From positions 2,728,001-2,792,000 of the forward strand of contig NZ_CP134876.1 in the NCBI RefSeq assembly GCF_032108445.1: DNA of 64,000 nucleotides, in the 5' to 3' direction. Made by a program: the position numbers and the translations under genes. Position 1 is the first letter of the stretch; every line of letters begins with the position of its first letter. Below the pieces are notes generated by a model, which did no database searches, was not told where the DNA came from, and saw only the letters and a program-made list of their open reading frames with translations. Below, one piece after another: positions 31,769-40,181 of this stretch. The stretch comes from Micromonospora halotolerans. GTDB lineage: Bacteria > Actinomycetota > Actinomycetes > Mycobacteriales > Micromonosporaceae.

Positions 31769-33450
31769 GACGGCACCCCCGGGGTGAGGTGGGCGGGCAG
31801 GTCGACCAGCCGGGAGCGGAGCAGCTCGCCGAGCGCCTTGGCCTGCGGGTCGAAGCGGGTGGAGGCGGCCACCCCCTGGCCGAGCAGCCCCCGGATCACG
31901 AAGTTGACCGCGCGCAGGTGCGGCAGCTCGTACCGCTCGACGGTCAGCGGGGCGGTCTCCGGCAGCAGCTCGGCCAGCCGATCGACGGTCAACCAACCGC
32001 GCAGCCAGGCCCAGCCGGCGTCGGAGCGGGCCCAGACGCCGAGGTTGGCGTCCCCGCCCTTGTCGCCCGACCGCGCCCCGACCAGTTCGCCGAGCGGCGC
32101 CCGCCGGGTCGGGTGCGCGGAGGGGCTTGCGGTTGACGCCTCGCGTGGTACCGGGGCCCCCGGCGAACTCGTGACGGTGGGTGGCGGGATCGGCTTGCGG
32201 GTGCCGTCGGGAAGGACGGCCACGTGCGCGACCGCGTCCTGCGGGACCGCGTCGGCGGTGAACACCCCGTACGGGGTGGCGTCGCCGGGCAGCGTGGTCA
32301 ACGTGCAGCCCGGATAGGAGGCCAGCGCCAGCTCCACCGCGGCCGCCGAGAAGGCCCGCCCGGCCCGCGCCTTGTCGCCGTCCCGCAGGTGTACGTGCAG
32401 GAGTGCGCTCGCCGCCTCGGTGTCGGTGGCGTCCGGGTGGTCGGTCCGCGCCAGCGTGAACTCCAGCCCCTCCTTGCCGACCGCCTCCTCCAGCTGGCCC
32501 CGGACCAGGGCCGCCTTGGCCGGGATGTCCAGCCCGCAGAGCACGAACGTCATCGAGTTGCGGAAGCCGCCCAGGTTGTTGACGCCCACCTTGAGGGTGT
32601 CCGGCGGGGGCGTGCCCCGGACACCGGAGACCCGTACCCGGTCCGGCCCGTCCTGCGCCAGCTCCACCGTGTCCAGCCGGGTCACCACGTCCGGCCCCAG
32701 GTAGTCCGGCCCGCCCACCTCGTAGAGCAGTTGGGCGGTGACCGTCTCCACGGTGACGGCGCCGCCCGTGCCGGGGTGCTTGGTGAGCACCGACGACCCG
32801 TCGGCGTGGATCTCGGCGATGGGGAAGCCGGGGCGGTGCCCGCCGTCGGGCAGCTCGGTGAAGAAGCTGAAGTTGCCGCCGGTGACCTGCGCCCCGCACT
32901 CGATGAGGTGCCCCGCGACGGTGGTGCCGGCCAGCGCGTCGAGGTCGTCCCGGGTCCAGCCGAAGTGGGCGATGGCCGGGCCGACCGCCAGCGAGGCGTC
33001 ACTCACCCGCCCGGTGACCACCACGTCCGCCCCGGCGTCGAGGCAGGCCGCGATCCCGAACGCCCCCAGGTACGCGTTCGCGGTCAACGCGTCCGGCCGG
33101 GCGAGGGCGTCGCCCTCGACGTACCCGATCCGGACGGTGAGGCCGAGCCGGTCGGCGAGGGCGCCGATGGCGGCGGCCAGCCCGGCCGGGTTGAGCCCGC
33201 CCGCGTTGGTGACCAGCCGGACCCGGCGCTCCAGCGCGGTGCCGAGGGTGCCCTCCAGTTGGCGCAGGAACGTCTTCGCGTAGCCCAGCGAGGGGTCGCG
33301 CATCCGGTCCCGGCCGAGGATCAGCATGGTCAGCTCGGCCAGGTAGTCGCCGGTCAGGACGTCCAGCTCGCCGCCGTCGAGCATCTCCCGCCAGGCGGTG
33401 AGGCGGTCACCGTAGAAGCCGGACGCGTTGCCGACCCGCAGCGCGGTCAC
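31765..33450 (-). CDS. AtuA/DUF1446 family protein
   Basis: A 561-aa protein of the acyclic-terpene-utilisation AtuA family. Family blocks are RVGNASGFYGDRLTAWREML at the start, LVTNAGGLNPAGLAAAIGAL, VVTGRVSDASLAVGPAIAHF, GAQVTGGNFSFFTELP, and a C-terminal domain beginning APLGELVGARSGDKGGDANL. In Pseudomonas, atuA belongs to the citronellol/geraniol degradation cluster, but the enzyme's reaction is not established. Homologues with fused N- and C-terminal DUF1446 parts are common in actinobacterial acyl-CoA carboxylase operons. GTG 33450 overlaps the upstream stop by GTGA, and the 3' end overlaps the dehydrogenase. It supports an isoprenoid or branched acyl-CoA pathway. Confidence 0.85.
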   Translation of the reverse strand: MTALRVGNASGFYGDRLTAWREMLDGGELDVLTGDYLAELTMLILGRDRMRDPSLGYAKTFLRQLEGTLGTALERRVRLVTNAGGLNPAGLAAAIGALADRLGLTVRIGYVEGDALARPDALTANAYLGAFGIAACLDAGADVVVTGRVSDASLAVGPAIAHFGWTRDDLDALAGTTVAGHLIECGAQVTGGNFSFFTELPDGGHRPGFPIAEIHADGSSVLTKHPGTGGAVTVETVTAQLLYEVGGPDYLGPDVVTRLDTVELAQDGPDRVRVSGVRGTPPPDTLKVGVNNLGGFRNSMTFVLCGLDIPAKAALVRGQLEEAVGKEGLEFTLARTDHPDATDTEAASALLHVHLRDGDKARAGRAFSAAAVELALASYPGCTLTTLPGDATPYGVFTADAVPQDAVAHVAVLPDGTRKPIPPPTVTSSPGAPVPREASTASPSAHPTRRAPLGELVGARSGDKGGDANLGVWARSDAGWAWLRGWLTVDRLAELLPETAPLTVERYELPHLRAVNFVIRGLLGQGVAASTRFDPQAKALGELLRSRLVDLPAHLTPGVPS

Positions 33451-34241
33451 CGGACCACCCCGCCGCCCGCCGCCTCCCGCTTGCCGCCGGGCGGCCCCGC
33501 GAACGCCTGGGCCACGTCGAGCCACTCGTCGGCGACCGGCCCGGTGGCGACGAGCGCCAGGTCCGCGCGGTGCCGCCGCTGGGTGACCAGGAGGCAGAAG
33601 TCGAGCGCCGGGCCGGTGACCCGGTCGGCCGCGTCCGCCGGCCCGAAGGCCCAGGTGTCCCCGTCGGGTCCCGCGAGCTCGACGCGGACCGGCGCCGTCG
33701 GCACCGCGCGGCCATGGGCCGCGAAGCTGTGCCCGAGGGTACGGAAGCCCAGGTGCGCGACGTGCCGGAGCCGGGCCGTCGGGGCACGCCGGACGCCCAG
33801 CGCGTCGGCCACGTCCTCGCCGTGCGCCCAGGTCTCCATGAGCCGGGCGGTCGCCAGAGAGGCGGGCGACATCCGGGTGCCGTACCAGGGGAGCTTCTCC
33901 TCGGCCGGGACGGCGGCGAGCGCCGTCGCGAGCGCGGCCCGGCCCGCCCGCCAGCGCGCCAGCAGCGCCGCGGCCGGGGCGAGGAACGATTCGGCGCCGT
34001 CGTCGACCAGCCGGGACGGGTCCGGGGCGGAGGTGACCGAGGCGTAGAACGCCGCCGCGTCGGTCGCCGCGAGGTGAGCCACGTGGTCGGTCCAGGCCAG
34101 GTGGGCGATCTGGTGGGCGATGCTCCACCCGGGCGCCGGGGTCGGCCGCTCCCAGGCTTCCGGCGGCAGCGGTGCGACGAGGGCGTCGAGCTGCTCGGAC
34201 TCGGCGGCCAGGTCCGCGAGCAGGGCTGTCAGGTCGACCAT
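33447..34241 (-). CDS. TIGR03084 family metal-binding protein (DinB fold)
   Basis: A 264-aa protein with the DinB/mycothiol-dependent-isomerase N-terminal helical bundle. Metal-ligand histidines are in APGWSIAHQIAHLAWTDHVA and RLMETWAHGEDVADALG. The C-terminal part includes HVAHLGFRTLGHSFAAHGRA and a beta domain with DGDTWAFGPADAADRVTGPA. This matches the TIGR03084 family. Members often accompany acyl-CoA carboxylase/AtuA genes in actinobacteria. A mycothiol-dependent transferase or isomerase role is suspected, not shown. ATG 34241 is preferred over longer starts that run into the TetR gene. The stop overlaps the AtuA-like GTG. Confidence 0.85.
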   Translation of the reverse strand: MVDLTALLADLAAESEQLDALVAPLPPEAWERPTPAPGWSIAHQIAHLAWTDHVAHLAATDAAAFYASVTSAPDPSRLVDDGAESFLAPAAALLARWRAGRAALATALAAVPAEEKLPWYGTRMSPASLATARLMETWAHGEDVADALGVRRAPTARLRHVAHLGFRTLGHSFAAHGRAVPTAPVRVELAGPDGDTWAFGPADAADRVTGPALDFCLLVTQRRHRADLALVATGPVADEWLDVAQAFAGPPGGKREAAGGGVVR

Positions 34242-34257
34242 GGTGCCTCCGGGGGGA

Positions 34258-34902
34258 TCAGTGCGGCCGTGCGCTCCCGGGCGTCGGCGCTCCGGCGTCG
34301 GGGGTGAGCAGGGTCGCGAGCTGGCGTTTCCAGGTGTGCAGCAGGGCGGTGCGGCGGGTCGTGTCGTCGCTGAGCAGGTTGGCCACGCCGAGGCCGCGGA
34401 GCAGGTCGAGGGTGGCCTGCACCGCCTCGCGGACGCCGGGTCGCCGCTCGTCCACGCCGAGCAGCTCGACGGTGAGCCGGTGCATCTCCCGGCCGACCCG
34501 CGCTTCGAGGGGGACCAGGGCGTCGCGCAGCTCGGGGTCGGTGCGGGCGGCCACCCACAGCTCCAGCGCCGCGACGAAGAGCGGCCCGGTGAAGGCGGCG
34601 GCGAGCAGGTCGACCACCCCGTCGAGGCGCCGTGGGCCGGCCGGCAACGCCGCGGCCTCGGTGCGCAGCTCCACGGCCCGGCGCTCGGTGAGGTGGGTGA
34701 CGGCGGCGGTGACCAGGGCCGCCTTGGTCGGGTAGTGGTGCAGCTGGGCGCCCCGGGAGACGCCCGCCCGGGCCGCCACCACGGTCGTCGTGGTGCCGGA
34801 CCAGCCGTGCTCCACCAGGCACTCGACGGTCGCCTCCAGCAGCCGGGCCTGGGTGGCGCGGCTGCGCTCCTGTTGAGGGACGCGGGTCGATGCGGCGGGC
34901 AC
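34258..34902 (-). CDS. TetR-family repressor of the acyl-CoA operon
   Basis: A 214-aa regulator. The N-terminal HTH is TQARLLEATVECLVEHGWSG, then TTTVVAARAGVSRGAQLHHY, and the recognition helix ends at YPTKAALVTAAV. The C-terminal ligand domain is helical (RRLDGVVDLLAAAFTGPLFV). GTG 34902 is taken as the start; the upstream TTG 34977 would add an unusual N-terminus. It is the first gene of the minus-strand operon, 16 bp from the next gene, so it is probably autoregulated through the palindrome at 34932-34945. The ligand is likely a pathway acyl-CoA, which is inference. Confidence 0.88.
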   Translation of the reverse strand: MPAASTRVPQQERSRATQARLLEATVECLVEHGWSGTTTTVVAARAGVSRGAQLHHYPTKAALVTAAVTHLTERRAVELRTEAAALPAGPRRLDGVVDLLAAAFTGPLFVAALELWVAARTDPELRDALVPLEARVGREMHRLTVELLGVDERRPGVREAVQATLDLLRGLGVANLLSDDTTRRTALLHTWKRQLATLLTPDAGAPTPGSARPH

Positions 34903-34931
34903 GGGGACAGCGTGCCGCCCTCGAAACAAAC

Positions 34932-34945
34932 AGTCAAGCCTGACT
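34932..34945. promoter_or_regulatory. Candidate TetR operator
   Basis: agtcaagcctgact is palindromic at 12 of 14 positions and lies 30 bp upstream of the tetR start, in the 148-bp space to the divergent permease. Placement suggests autoregulation of the acyl-CoA operon. Confidence 0.45.
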
Positions 34946-34968
34946 TTTTCTGAGTCGTGACCGAGCGA

Positions 34969-34976
34969 TGTATACA
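34969..34976. promoter_or_regulatory. tgtataca palindrome upstream of the permease
   Basis: A perfect 8-bp palindrome within gatgtatacaatc resembles half-site pairs bound by FadR/GntR-type regulators, or an AT-rich -10 region. It lies 75 bp upstream of the permease start. No GntR gene is in the window. Confidence 0.3.
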
Positions 34977-35050
34977 ATCCATGCGCATAGATCTAGCTGT
35001 CCGTCGATGGCTGGACTAACGTGCGCCTCACCAGATCAAGGAGGCGTGCC

Positions 35051-36490
35051 GTGACTCATCCTCCCGACCCATCCGAGACAGTCGCCCAGGTCGAACGGTT
35101 CGGCTACCGGCAGGAACTCAGCCGGACCCTCACCTTCACCGACCTGCTGATCTACGGTCTGATCTTCATGGTGCCGATCGCACCCTTCGGCATCTTCGGC
35201 AGCGTGTACGCCGGCTCCGGCGGCATGGTCGCGCTGGCCTACCTCATCGGCATGGTGGCGATGATGTTCACCGCCTCCTCGTACGCGCAGATGGTCCGCG
35301 CGTTCCCCATGGCCGGCTCCGTCTACAGCTACACCGGTCGCGGCATCGCACCGCCCGTCGGCTTCCTCGCCGGCTGGGTGATCCTGCTCGACTACGTCCT
35401 CGTGCCCGGCCTGCTCTACCTGGTGGCCAGCGTGGCCATGCACTCCCTCGTGCCGGGGGTGCCGGTGTGGGCGTGGCTGGCGGCCTTCGTCGTGCTCAAC
35501 ACCGTCGTCAACTACTTCGGCATCCAGCTGACCGCCCGGGTCAACCGGGTGATGCTCGCCGCCGAGCTGGTCATCCTCCTGATCTTCCTGGTCGTCGGCG
35601 TGATCGCCCTGGCACAGGGCAAGGGTGCGGGCTTCTCGCTCCGGCCCCTGTTCGACGCGGACACCTTCTCCTGGCCGCTGGTCTTCGGCGCGGTGTCGAT
35701 CGCCGTGCTCTCCTTCCTCGGCTTCGACGGCATCTCCATGCTGGCCGAGGAGAGCCGCGAGGAGGCCCGGCAGATCGGCCGGGCGATGATCGCGGCGCTG
35801 CTGCTGGCCGGCGCCCTGTTCATCGTGCAGACGTGGGTCGCGGCCCTGCTGGTGCCGGACGCGCCCAGCCTGCTCGACAACGGCGACCCCGAGGGCACCG
35901 CGTTCTACGACGCGGCACGCGCGGCCGGCGGGGGCTGGCTGGCCGGGCTGACCGCCCTGGCCACCGCGATCGCCTGGGGCTTCGCCAACTCCCTGGTCGC
36001 GCAGGCCGCGACCTCCCGCCTGCTGTACGCGATGGCCCGCGACCGGCAGATGCCGCGCTTCCTCGCCCGGATCAACCCGAAACACAAGGTGCCGGCCAAC
36101 GCCACCCTGCTGGTCGCCGCCATCTCCCTGGCGCTCGGCCTCTACATGGCCAGCCGGGACGACGGCATCTCGCTGCTGTCCACACTGGTCAACTTCGGCG
36201 CCATGACCGCGTTCCTGGCGCTGCACGTCTCCGTCGTGACCCACTACGTGGTGCGCAACGGCAGCCGGGACTGGTTGCGGCACCTGGTGGTGCCGGTGAT
36301 CGGGTTCCTGATCCTGCTCTACGTCGTGATCAACGCCAAGGTCGCCGCCCAGGTGCTCGGCTTCGTCTGGTTGGGCGTCGGTCTACTGGTCCTGTTGGCC
36401 TTCTACCTGACGGGCCGGCGTCCCGAGCTGGCCGCGCTCGTCGACGTCGCCCACGACAGCACCGACGAGCCGGTGAAGGAGCCGCAGTGA
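35051..36490 (+). CDS. APC-family amino acid/amine permease
   Basis: A 479-aa membrane transporter with about 12 helices. The first helix reads FTDLLIYGLIFMVPIAPFGI. The substrate-site signature follows (AYLIGMVAMMFTASSYAQMV and AFPMAGSVYSYTGRGIAPPV), and later SFLGFDGISMLAEESREEAR is the conserved helix 6 region of the APC superfamily. GTG 35051 is fixed by a textbook AAGGAGG at 35039-35045. It is divergent from tetR and followed by a formamidase gene with a GTGA overlap. The pair may import and hydrolyse an amide or amine as a nitrogen source. The exact substrate is unknown. Confidence 0.9.
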   Translation: MTHPPDPSETVAQVERFGYRQELSRTLTFTDLLIYGLIFMVPIAPFGIFGSVYAGSGGMVALAYLIGMVAMMFTASSYAQMVRAFPMAGSVYSYTGRGIAPPVGFLAGWVILLDYVLVPGLLYLVASVAMHSLVPGVPVWAWLAAFVVLNTVVNYFGIQLTARVNRVMLAAELVILLIFLVVGVIALAQGKGAGFSLRPLFDADTFSWPLVFGAVSIAVLSFLGFDGISMLAEESREEARQIGRAMIAALLLAGALFIVQTWVAALLVPDAPSLLDNGDPEGTAFYDAARAAGGGWLAGLTALATAIAWGFANSLVAQAATSRLLYAMARDRQMPRFLARINPKHKVPANATLLVAAISLALGLYMASRDDGISLLSTLVNFGAMTAFLALHVSVVTHYVVRNGSRDWLRHLVVPVIGFLILLYVVINAKVAAQVLGFVWLGVGLLVLLAFYLTGRRPELAALVDVAHDSTDEPVKEPQ

Positions 36491-37503
36491 CGACCGACGT
36501 GGTGAAGTACCGGCCGGAGCCGGACGAACTCTCCTACACCTTCGGTGGGCGCGAGGCGGTGCTCCGGGTGCGCCCGGGCACCATCCTCGAGCTCTACACC
36601 GAGGACTGCTTCGGCGGCCGGGTCCGGACCACCGACGACCTGCCGTCGCAGGTCTGCCAGTTCCCGTACCTCAACCCGGTGACCGGGCCGATCCACGTCG
36701 AAGGGGCCGAGCCCGGGGACACCCTCGCCGTGCACTTCATCGCCATCGAGCCGGCCCGGGACTGGGCCGTGTCCACCACCTTCCCGCACTTCGGCGCACT
36801 TACCAGCACCCACACCACAGCGACCCTGCAACCCCCGCTCGACGAGGTGGTCTGGCGGTACGACGTCGACGTCGCGGCCGGCACGGCGACGTACCGGGCG
36901 CGCCGGGGCGACTACACCGTGGCGCTGCCGCTGGACCCGATGCACGGCACCGCCGGGGTGGCCCCCGGTGCCTTCGAGGCGCGGATGACGATCACCCCGG
37001 ACGCGCACGGCGGGAACATGGACACCCCGGAGCTGCGGGCCGGCGTCACCGCGTACTTCGGCGTGAACGTGCCGGGAGCGCTCTTCGCCCTCGGCGACGG
37101 GCACTGCCGGCAGGGCCACGGCGAGGTCTGCGGCACCGGCATCGAGGCGGCCATGAACACCACGGTCGTGGTGGACGTCGTGAAGGGCGCCGGCACCCCG
37201 TGGCCGCGGCTGGAGTCCGACGACGCGCTGATGTCCACCGGCTCGGCCCGCCCGCTGGAGGACGCGTACCGGATCAGCCAGCACGACCTGGTCACGTGGA
37301 CCGCCGAGCTGGTGGGGCTGGACCAGCTCGACGCGTACCAACTGGTCAGCCAGGCCGGTGGGGCGCCGGTCGGCAACGTGTGCGACACGAACTACACGAT
37401 GGTGGCGAAGGTGGACAAGCGCTACCTGGGCGGGGCCGGCGGGTACGACGGCGTGCACGCCCGGCTGCGCCAGACGGCCCAGCACTACCTGAGCCACCGC
37501 TGA
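36487..37503 (+). CDS. Acetamidase/formamidase family hydrolase
   Basis: A 338-aa FmdA/AmdA-type amidohydrolase, cytoplasmic, releasing ammonia from short amides. Family features in order: VLRVRPGTILELYTEDCFGG, HVEGAEPGDTLAVHFIAIEP, MHGTAGVAPGAFEARMTITP, HGGNMDTPELRAGVTAYFGV, LFALGDGHCRQGHGEVCGTG and GNVCDTNYTMVAKV. The conserved H/D/E residues of the metal site (GDGHCRQGHGEVCG) are intact. GTG 36487 overlaps the permease stop by GTGA, so translation is coupled. The substrate could be formamide, acetamide or a larger amide taken up by the permease. A strong hairpin ends the unit. Confidence 0.9.
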   Translation: MTTDVVKYRPEPDELSYTFGGREAVLRVRPGTILELYTEDCFGGRVRTTDDLPSQVCQFPYLNPVTGPIHVEGAEPGDTLAVHFIAIEPARDWAVSTTFPHFGALTSTHTTATLQPPLDEVVWRYDVDVAAGTATYRARRGDYTVALPLDPMHGTAGVAPGAFEARMTITPDAHGGNMDTPELRAGVTAYFGVNVPGALFALGDGHCRQGHGEVCGTGIEAAMNTTVVVDVVKGAGTPWPRLESDDALMSTGSARPLEDAYRISQHDLVTWTAELVGLDQLDAYQLVSQAGGAPVGNVCDTNYTMVAKVDKRYLGGAGGYDGVHARLRQTAQHYLSHR

Positions 37504-37536
37504 CGGGCACCGGGACCGGCCGGGTCGCTCCCGGTC

Positions 37537-37566
37537 GGTCCCGCCACCCGTGGCGGTGGCGGGACC
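37537..37566. terminator. Terminator after the permease-formamidase operon
   Basis: ggtcccgccacc (37537-37548) and ggtggcgggacc (37555-37566) form a perfect 12-bp stem with a 6-nt loop between convergent genes. Confidence 0.8.
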
Positions 37567-37632
37567 CGTTGCCCACGGCGCGCTCTCGAAAGGCGATTCA
37601 CAAACTTCACGATCTCGCGCGGGCGTGGCCGG

Positions 37633-38376
37633 TCAGCGGCCGTCGCGGGGGCCGAAGACGGCGAGGGCGTCCGCGTCCGAGTGGCGGGAGCGCACGTACT
37701 CGTCGGCCCAGGCGGCGGCGTCCGGGAAGCCCGACTCGGCGGCCACCCGGGCGCAGGCGGCGTCCACGTCGAAGCCGGTCCGGCGCAGCTGCACGCCCGG
37801 CCCGAGCAGCGCCCACCAGGCGCCCGCGCCCCCGTACGGCATGCCGACGCTGCCCGGATTCACCACCAGGCGGCGGTCGACCAGCCGGGTGAACGGCATG
37901 TGGGTGTGCCCGCAGACCACCGTGTCCACCCCGGCCGGCAGCCCGGCGAAGACCTCGGCCCAGCGCTCCAGGCGGGAGTCGACCAGCACCATCTCCTCGT
38001 CGTCCCGGGGCGTGGCGTGGCAGAAGAGCACGTCGCCCAGGCCGGCGACCGGCAGCGTGACGGTCGGCGGGAGCGCGGCGAGCCGCGCCACCTGGTCGTC
38101 GCGGAGCTGGGTCGCGGCCCAGTTGGACACCTCGATCCCGGCCGGCCGCCCGGCCCGTGCCTCGACCAGTTCGCGGTCGGCGTTGCCGCCGACCCAGCAG
38201 GCCCGGTCGCCGAGCGAGGCGAGCAGGTCGAGCACCTCGACGGGCTGCGGCCCGGCCGCGATGTCCCCGGTGAGCACGATCAGGTCGGCGGCGGCCACGT
38301 CCGGCTCGGCCAGGACGGCCTCCAGCGCCGGCAGCACGCCGTGGATGTCGGAGAGAACAGCTACCCGCTCGATCAT
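37633..38376 (-). CDS. YfcE/MJ0936-type metallophosphoesterase
   Basis: A 247-aa soluble calcineurin-like phosphoesterase. Metal-site motifs are LSDIHG (D-x-H), VLTGDIAAGP, VGGNADRELVEA (GNxD in place of GNHE), FCHATPRDDEE and VVCGHTHMPF. A C-terminal region (GFDVDAACARVAAESGFPDA) is additional to the core. ATG 38376 begins IERVAVLSDIHG, where homology starts, so the longer upstream extension was rejected. Substrates of such enzymes include small phosphodiesters and nucleotides; a role in cAMP breakdown near crp is possible but unproven. It faces the formamidase across a terminator. Confidence 0.88.
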   Translation of the reverse strand: MIERVAVLSDIHGVLPALEAVLAEPDVAAADLIVLTGDIAAGPQPVEVLDLLASLGDRACWVGGNADRELVEARAGRPAGIEVSNWAATQLRDDQVARLAALPPTVTLPVAGLGDVLFCHATPRDDEEMVLVDSRLERWAEVFAGLPAGVDTVVCGHTHMPFTRLVDRRLVVNPGSVGMPYGGAGAWWALLGPGVQLRRTGFDVDAACARVAAESGFPDAAAWADEYVRSRHSDADALAVFGPRDGR

Positions 38377-38486
38377 CGGCCCAGCCTGCGCCGGTGCGGG
38401 CTGGCCGGTCCAGGAATTCTGCGCCCGGCAGAGCCGGAACCGGCCGGCCCGCGGACCCACGGCGCGGGCGGAGCGGGCAGACGGAA

Positions 38487-38520
38487 CCGGCCCGCACCCG
38501 CGGAGGCGGGCACGGGCCGG
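38487..38520 (-). terminator. Terminator after crp
   Basis: ccggcccg (38487-38494) pairs with cgggccgg (38513-38520), and inner arms cccgc/gcggg pair across a ca/ca internal mismatch. It lies 16 bp after the crp stop. Confidence 0.65.
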
Positions 38521-38536
38521 GATGCCGGTGGAGGTG

Positions 38537-39214
38537 TCAGACCCGCGCGCGGCGGGCCAGGCGCTCCGGGTCGAGGATGATGATGCTCTTGCCGTCGAGC
38601 CGCAGCCACCCGCGCGAGGCGAAGTCGGCGAGGGCCTTGTTGACGGTCTCCCGGGAGGCGCCGACGAGCTGGGCGATCTCCTCCTGGGTCAGGTCGTGGG
38701 TCACCCGCAGCACGCCGCCGTCGCGGGTGCCGAACCGGCCGGCCATCTGGAGCAGGTTCTTGGCGACCCGGCCGGGCACGTCGGTGAAGATCAGGTCGGC
38801 CAGCGAGTCGTTGGTCCGCCGCAGCCGGCGGGCCAGCACCCGCAGCAGCTGCTCGGCGATCTCGGGCCGGTTGTTCAGCCAGGGCCGCAGCGCCTGCTTG
38901 CGCAGCCGGACCAGCCGGGTGTCGGTGACCGCCGTGGCCGTCGCCGTACGCGGGCCCGGGTCGAAGAGCGACAGCTCACCGACCATGTCCGACGGGCCCA
39001 TCACGGCGATCAGGTTCTGCCGGCCGTCCGCGGCCCGGCGACCCACCTTGATCTTGCCGGACAGGAGGATGTAGAGACTGTCGCCGGGCTCGCCCTCGTT
39101 GAAGACGACCTCGCCCTTACGGACCTCGATCGTCTCCATCTCCTTGGCGAGCGCCTCGGCAGCCTCCGGGTCGACACCCTGGAAGATCCCGCTACGGGCC
39201 AGTACCTCGTCCAT
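38537..39214 (-). CDS. crp: CRP-family cAMP-responsive regulator (Rv3676-like)
   Basis: A 225-aa global transcription factor. The N-terminal cyclic-nucleotide domain includes [20 protein letters not shown] and the phosphate-binding cassette [18 protein letters not shown] with its Arg. The C-terminal winged helix has [20 protein letters not shown], with recognition-helix Arg/Glu as in CRP, and [13 protein letters not shown]. Length and sequence match M. tuberculosis CRP, and the downstream gene order (nth, thioredoxin, NUDIX, marP on the opposite strand) is the same. ATG 39214 is the start. The 15.2-kb cyclase could supply its ligand; this is inference. Confidence 0.95.
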   Translation of the reverse strand: MDEVLARSGIFQGVDPEAAEALAKEMETIEVRKGEVVFNEGEPGDSLYILLSGKIKVGRRAADGRQNLIAVMGPSDMVGELSLFDPGPRTATATAVTDTRLVRLRKQALRPWLNNRPEIAEQLLRVLARRLRRTNDSLADLIFTDVPGRVAKNLLQMAGRFGTRDGGVLRVTHDLTQEEIAQLVGASRETVNKALADFASRGWLRLDGKSIIILDPERLARRARV

Positions 39215-39385
39215 CGCGCACCTCCGCTTGCGCGTGCCGTCCGTCGGCCGGGTCCGCCGTCCGCTGATCCCTCGCGCGCCGCCAGTCTAGGCGCACATGA
39301 GCACGAATCAGAGGTGCACCCCTGGAATCTTGATCGTTGGGCGTAACCTGCCCGGCCCGGTCGAGGGCTAGGATCCCGCCTCCGT

Positions 39386-39404
39386 GCGGGTGGGCGCCAC
39401 CCGC
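39386..39404. promoter_or_regulatory. Hairpin in the crp-cbiZ intergenic region
   Basis: gcgggtgg and ccacccgc form an 8-bp stem with a 3-nt loop, 29 bp before the cbiZ start. No cobalamin riboswitch core could be found around it. Confidence 0.4.
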
Positions 39405-39432
39405 CCCCACCTGTGATCGTAGGGTGACCGGC

Positions 39433-40095
39433 GTGCTGAGCGAGCCGTTCCTGACCAGCCGGCCCGAGGACGGGTCGGACATCCCGCTGCTGGTCTGGCG
39501 GGCCGAGGCGCCGCTGCTGGCGGTCGGCTCCGCCCCGCTGGGCGGGGGGATCGGCGTACGCGGGTGGGTGGTCAACGCGACCGTGCCCATGTCGTACGAC
39601 CGGGAAGACCCGGCCGCGCACCTGGCCGAGCTGGCCGACGGGCTCGGCCTGGCCGGGCCCGGCGTCGGGCTGCTGACCGGGGTCGACGTGACCGAGGTGG
39701 TGCCGCGGACGGACGGCGGCGTGCGGGTCTGGGCGACGGTCGGCCTCGGCATGCCGGTCTGGGCCGCCGCGCCCGCCCCCGCCACCCCCGCCCAGCGGGT
39801 CGGCACGGTCAACATCGTGGTGTACGTGCCGGCCCGGCTCGGGGACGCCGCTCTGGTGAACGCGGTGGCCACGGCCACCGAGGCGAAGGCCCAGGCGATC
39901 TGGGAGCTGGGGTTGCCGGCCACCGGCACCCCCACCGACGCGGTCACCGTCCTCTGCCCGGCCGACGGCGATCCGGCCCCGTACGGCGGTCCCCGCTCGG
40001 CCTGGGGCGCCCCGCTTGCGCGGGCCGTGCACGCGGCCGTCCTGACCGGCGGCGCCGGCACCGTCGTGCCCTGGTCCCACCGGCGGACGGGCTGA
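39433..40095 (+). CDS. cbiZ: Adenosylcobinamide amidohydrolase
   Basis: A 220-aa CbiZ-family enzyme that cleaves the aminopropanol side chain of salvaged cobinamide to give adenosylcobyric acid for B12 synthesis. Recognised family blocks: RGWVVNATVPMSYDREDPA, LTGVDVTEVVPRTDGGV, GTVNIVVYVPARLGDAALVN, AVATATEAKAQAIWELGLPA and GTPTDAVTVLCPADG. GTG 39433 is preceded by AGGGTGA at suitable distance; GTG 39424 is an alternative 9 bases upstream. It is divergent from crp. No other cobamide gene is nearby, and this insertion is absent from the mycobacterial version of the locus as I recall it. Confidence 0.85.
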   Translation: MLSEPFLTSRPEDGSDIPLLVWRAEAPLLAVGSAPLGGGIGVRGWVVNATVPMSYDREDPAAHLAELADGLGLAGPGVGLLTGVDVTEVVPRTDGGVRVWATVGLGMPVWAAAPAPATPAQRVGTVNIVVYVPARLGDAALVNAVATATEAKAQAIWELGLPATGTPTDAVTVLCPADGDPAPYGGPRSAWGAPLARAVHAAVLTGGAGTVVPWSHRRTG

Positions 40096-40181
40096 GCGTG
40101 GACCGGCCCCCGCCCGGCCGACGGCGTTTCCGACCGATCGGCCCTCGTCGCCGCGTCCCCGGGACGGTAGCGTCGCCCACG

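Noticed and set aside
34903..34977. TTG start extending the TetR protein by 25 residues
   Set aside because: It would cover the candidate operator and promoter, and the added residues do not resemble TetR N-termini.
39215..39432. Cobalamin riboswitch upstream of cbiZ
   Set aside because: The B12-box and core helices could not be found; only a simple 8-bp hairpin is visible.
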